In this document: one piece after another, positions 61,271-64,000 of the stretch | How positions within the stretch are numbered: position 1 is the first letter of the stretch | How the letters are laid out: every line of letters starts with the position of its first letter | NCBI GenBank assembly: GCA_016722565.1 | Contig: JADKIU010000002.1 | Location: 744,001 to 808,000 of the forward strand | Direction of reading: 5' to 3' | From: Bacteroidota bacterium | GTDB taxonomy: Bacteria; Bacteroidota; Bacteroidia; 2-12-FULL-35-15 | DNA: 64,000 nucleotides | The notes under the pieces: model-generated | Databases searched by the model: none | What the model was told of the DNA's origin: nothing | The model's input: only the letters and a program-made list of their open reading frames with translations | Program-made: the position numbers and the translations under genes

Positions 61271-61545
61271 ATCACTTAGTTACCTAGTTACCTAGTCACA
61301 AAAAAAAGATTGCTTCAGTTGTAAAAACGCCTTCGCAATGACGCTCCGTAATTTACTCAGTCACTTAGTTACTTAATCACCTAGTCACCCAAAAAGAGAT
61401 TGCTTCGGTTGTAAAAACACCCTCGCAATGACGCTCCGTAAGTCACACAGTTACTTAGTCACCTAGTTACTTAGTTACTTAGTTACTTAGTTACTTAGTC
61501 ACTTAGTCACTTAGTCACCCAGTCACCTAGTCACCTAGTCACTTA
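61271..61545. repeat. Composite region: three 8-bp arrays interleaved with two 45-bp REP-like repeats
   Basis: Arrays at 61271-61298 (three units), about 61357-61388 (four) and 61442-61545 (thirteen) all have the GTTACTTA/GTCACCTA orientation on the plus strand. Between them, 45-bp elements at 61307-61351 and 61397-61441 start AGATTGCTTC and end TCGCAATGACGCTCCG; they differ at three positions and lie 90 bp apart. The last array runs into the trmH stop codon. Confidence 0.92.
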
Positions 61546-62313
61546 CTTACGTCTCCGAAACTCCGAACAAATTATCGAAGTGGCAATGGCTGCATTTAAA
61601 GACTCTGCTTCTCCACTACCCTGTTTATAATGCGAGAACGATGGAATACTGATTTTATCTGTGATTAATTTTTGAACGTCTTCTGAAATTCCACGGGATT
61701 CATTCCCAATTACAATCAATCCTTCTGAAGATAATTTTTCTGAATAAATATTTTTGCCTTCTAGCAATGCTCCATATACTGGTTGTTTGTTAGTGGTTGT
61801 TTGTTGTTGGAGGAATGCTACTAAATCAACATAATGCACTTTTATCCGAGCAATTGACCCCATTGTAGCCTGTACCACTTTCGGATTAAATGCATCCACC
61901 GTTTCGGAGCTGCAAATAATGTTTTCAATTCCAAACCAATCGGCAATGCGGATGATTGTTCCTAAATTTCCCGGATCTTTAATATCATCCAGCAACAAGG
62001 TTAATTTTCCTTTTAAATCTTCTGCATTTAAAACATAGTTGGGTGTTTCACAAACAGCCAATACTTCATTGGCTTTGGTTAATACCGAAATACGCTCCAA
62101 CTCATTTTCTTTTATTTCGAAGCGTTCAACCGTTGCAGGGATGACATTGTTTCTTAAAAAATCGGAGGTCGCATATACCTGCTTAACAACGATAGCCGAT
62201 TGCATCAATTCGGGCACAATTTTAGCCCCTTCTGCTATGAACAAGCGGTGCTCTTCCCTGTACTTTTTTTGTTTTAAGGAATTGATGAAACTGATTTGGC
62301 TTTTGGAAAGCAT
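61543..62313 (-). CDS. TrmH-family (SpoU) RNA 2'-O-methyltransferase
   Basis: A 256-residue SPOUT RNA methyltransferase. The three SpoU motifs are present: LLLDDIKDPGNLGTIIRIAD, LIVIGNESRGIS and IPSFSHYKQGSGEAESLNAA. An N-terminal substrate-binding region (SQISFINSLKQKKYREEHRL) leads in. The modified RNA position cannot be told. The stop codon TAA lies in the first bases of an 8-bp array. tamL-type genes often lie next to this methyltransferase in Bacteroidota, as here. Confidence 0.93.
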   Translation of the reverse strand: MLSKSQISFINSLKQKKYREEHRLFIAEGAKIVPELMQSAIVVKQVYATSDFLRNNVIPATVERFEIKENELERISVLTKANEVLAVCETPNYVLNAEDLKGKLTLLLDDIKDPGNLGTIIRIADWFGIENIICSSETVDAFNPKVVQATMGSIARIKVHYVDLVAFLQQQTTTNKQPVYGALLEGKNIYSEKLSSEGLIVIGNESRGISEDVQKLITDKISIPSFSHYKQGSGEAESLNAAIATSIICSEFRRRK

Positions 62314-62338
62314 ATTTTATAGTTCTAAATAAAAAAAA

Positions 62339-62469
62339 TTAAACACATAGGCACATAGTTTTAAAACTTAAAATAAATTACATAGAGGAAGCAAGCTTCC
62401 TTGAGATAGAGCTATGTGCTTCTATATAAAGCTTTAGCTTCTTATTTTCTATGTGTCTATGTGTTAAAA
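62339..62469 (-). repeat. Imperfect palindromic element (AACACATAG family), copy 3
   Basis: Starts TTAAACACATAGGCACATAG and ends CTATGTGTCTATGTGTTAAA. Its inner blocks (GGAAGCAAGCTTCC, then AAGCTTTAGCTTC) are in reversed order relative to copies 1 and 2, so it is inverted. It lies in the divergent gap between trmH and tamL. Confidence 0.87.
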
Positions 62470-62538
62470 AAATGCGAATCACTATTGTTACGGACAAATG
62501 TAGTAATTTAGTAGCCTGAGTACAGTACATTTTTATCA

Positions 62539-64000
62539 TTGAGCGTGAGCAGAACAACTATTCATAAAAAATTTATACTCATCGGATTAATTCCTTTGCT
62601 ATTGTTTGCTTGCCGACCGGCTCGTAAGTTGCAACAAGGTGAATACTTGCTCCAAAAAAATCATGTCATCGATAAAGATACCAAAGTCGACAAGAGTGAA
62701 ATTGAAGCTTATATCAAGCAAAACCCAATCGTAAAATCTTATTAATCTTTCGTTTTCATCTTTGGCTGCACAATTTAGCGAATGAAGATAAGATTAAACG
62801 TAAGCGGATTGTTTACGATAAAAAAATAGAAAATCGGAATAACCGTAGAATCGCACGAGGAAAAAAAGCAAAAAAAAATGATCGGCAATTGTTTGGCGAA
62901 TGGCTGTTGAATGTGAGTGAACCACCGGTCATCTATGATTCGTTGTTGGCGAAAAAATCAGCAAAACAAATCAAATTATTCTTAAACAACAAAGGCTATT
63001 TCATCAGTGAAGTGACCGACTCGGTGGTATTTCGTAGAAGAAAACGCGCGAGTGTTTATTTCAAAATAAAAGCACAACCACCTTATCTGATTAATCAAGT
63101 GGAATATAAAATTCCGGATGAACTCTTAAATTATTACATCACTTCCGACACAGCCAACTGTCTTTTAAAATAAGGTAAAAACTACGATGTGGATGTGATG
63201 CAAAAAGAACGTGAGCGCATTTCAAACGAATTGAGTAATAACGGATATTTTCTGTTCACCAAGGATTATGTGTATTACGAAGTGGACAGCACATTGCCCA
63301 ACAACAAAGTAAACATCACCTTGGGCATCAAAAATTATGCATACAAGTTTTCCGACTATTCCGACTCCATTGTAGAGCGCCCGCATCAGCGTTTTTACAT
63401 TCGCAACATTTATTTGCAGCCCGATTTTGTTTCCAAGAAAATGGATTATGTAAAAAAAGATACCATCCGGATTGAATCGGGAACGGGACAGGAAATCCCC
63501 GACTCCGTAAAAAACAAAGAGGTGGATTATTATGTTTTACATACCAATGAGTTGAAATACAAAACAAAAGTTTTGCTCAACTGCGTGTTTTTACGAAAAG
63601 GAGAATTGTATCAATTGCAAAACGTGGACGATACGTACAAACGATTGTCGGAATTAAAATCATTCAAAACCATTAATATCTTTTTCAAACCTGCAGGTGG
63701 CGATTTCCTCGATTGCCATATTCAATTGAGCCCGATTCCGAAACAATCCTTTACCCTTGAAACGGAAGGTACCAACACCGGAAATGGCAACTTGGGAATT
63801 TCAGGAAGTATTGTCTATCAAAATCGAAACTTGCTGAAAGGTGCCGAAGTGTTTGAATTGCGCTTAAAAGGTGGTATTGAAGCACAAAAAACAGCCAATA
63901 GTAATTCGGCAAACATCAGTCCGACTTCCCAATTCAACACCATTGAATTCGGACCGGAAATGAACATTTACATTCCACGCTTTTTAGTTCCTTTTAATAT
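62539..64000 (+). pseudogene. TamL/BamA-family outer-membrane lipoprotein, frameshift plus in-frame stop, runs off the window
   Basis: A large outer-membrane assembly factor of the Omp85 superfamily, the lipoprotein-type TamL of Bacteroidota. The TTG start at 62539 gives a signal with lipobox LLLFAC. Near 62724 one A is missing in CAAAACCC; the next frame continues KILLIFRFHLWLHNLANEDK with POTRA-like segments. At 63171-63173 an in-frame TAA interrupts CLLK/GKNYDVDVMQKERERI, but the frame goes on cleanly to the window end with the barrel (PKQSFTLETEGTNTGNGNLG, GSIVYQNRNLLKGAE). Both lesions are single-base changes. This family is important for envelope assembly, so base errors are likely. Confidence 0.82.

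Noticed and set aside
36579..63173. Reassignment of TAA as a sense codon
   Set aside because: TAA ends many intact genes here (for example pckA, trmN6 and the B12 receptor), so two in-frame TAA codons are better read as mutations or base errors.

Overview
The window is ordinary chromosomal DNA of a Bacteroidota bacterium, most likely a Flavobacteriales or Sphingobacteriales/Chitinophagales relative from the environment. The evidence is AT-rich DNA with long A and T runs; type IX secretion features (two CHU_C-type C-terminal sorting domains, a PorP/SprF protein); promoters of the Bacteroidota type (TTTG, about 19 nt, TAnnTTTG); many lipoproteins and outer-membrane barrels; a TamL-type lipoprotein BamA homologue; and a cobalamin riboswitch in front of a BtuB/BtuG-like uptake operon. 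No rRNA, tRNA, prophage, transposase or CRISPR array was found.

Layout. 1-6 kb: type IX secretion cargo (an S8 protease running off the left edge, a PKD-containing type B cargo) and a frameshifted PorP/SprF. 6-10.5 kb (minus): B12 riboswitch, TonB receptor, BtuG-like propeller lipoprotein, hotdog thioesterase and DUF71 ATPase in one operon. 10.6-13 kb: rluF, an outer-membrane barrel and pcm. 13-16.4 kb: Gfo/Idh/MocA oxidoreductase, lipoprotein and polyprenyl-phosphate sugar transferase. 16.5-20.3 kb: hbd, a minimal sorting-domain protein, DUF4294 and accC. 20.4-25.5 kb: a CAP-OmpA-like fusion, DUF3820, a barrel and two tandem paralogues. 25.6-29.7 kb (minus): mlaE-mlaF-mlaD, a frameshifted iron permease homologue and a Rieske oxygenase. 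29.8-39 kb: a stress island with a PAS histidine kinase, a receiver-CRP hybrid regulator, four universal stress proteins, two members of an unnamed protein family, a CDF transporter and palindromic operator candidates. 39-47 kb: DUF58, trxA, a TolA-like coiled-coil protein, a GIY-YIG gene inside inverted repeats and dnaE. 47-50 kb: a small lipoprotein, a frameshifted SBBP-repeat cargo and a frameshifted universal stress protein. 50-64 kb: housekeeping genes (rpsP, yfiT, rimM, trmN6, lysine-metabolism dehydrogenase, M32 carboxypeptidase, pckA, rsmE, trmH) and a broken tamL, with intergenic gaps full of small repeats.

The most unusual signal is the repeat landscape. Two small single-gene cassettes are each bounded by inverted copies of a dispersed repeat: a GIY-YIG gene between perfect 27-bp inverted repeats (42568-42958), and a four-helix-bundle (S23/Avd-like) gene between inverted arrays of an 8-bp unit (52970-53505). 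Gene-free copies of both repeat types lie elsewhere in the window. A third family of roughly 135-bp imperfect palindromes occurs three times, and a 26-bp inverted-repeat family occurs alone and interleaved with the 8-bp arrays.

Six otherwise intact genes carry frameshifts or in-frame stops, mostly in homopolymer runs. The pattern fits uncorrected indels in an assembly better than gene decay, so those genes may well be functional in the organism.
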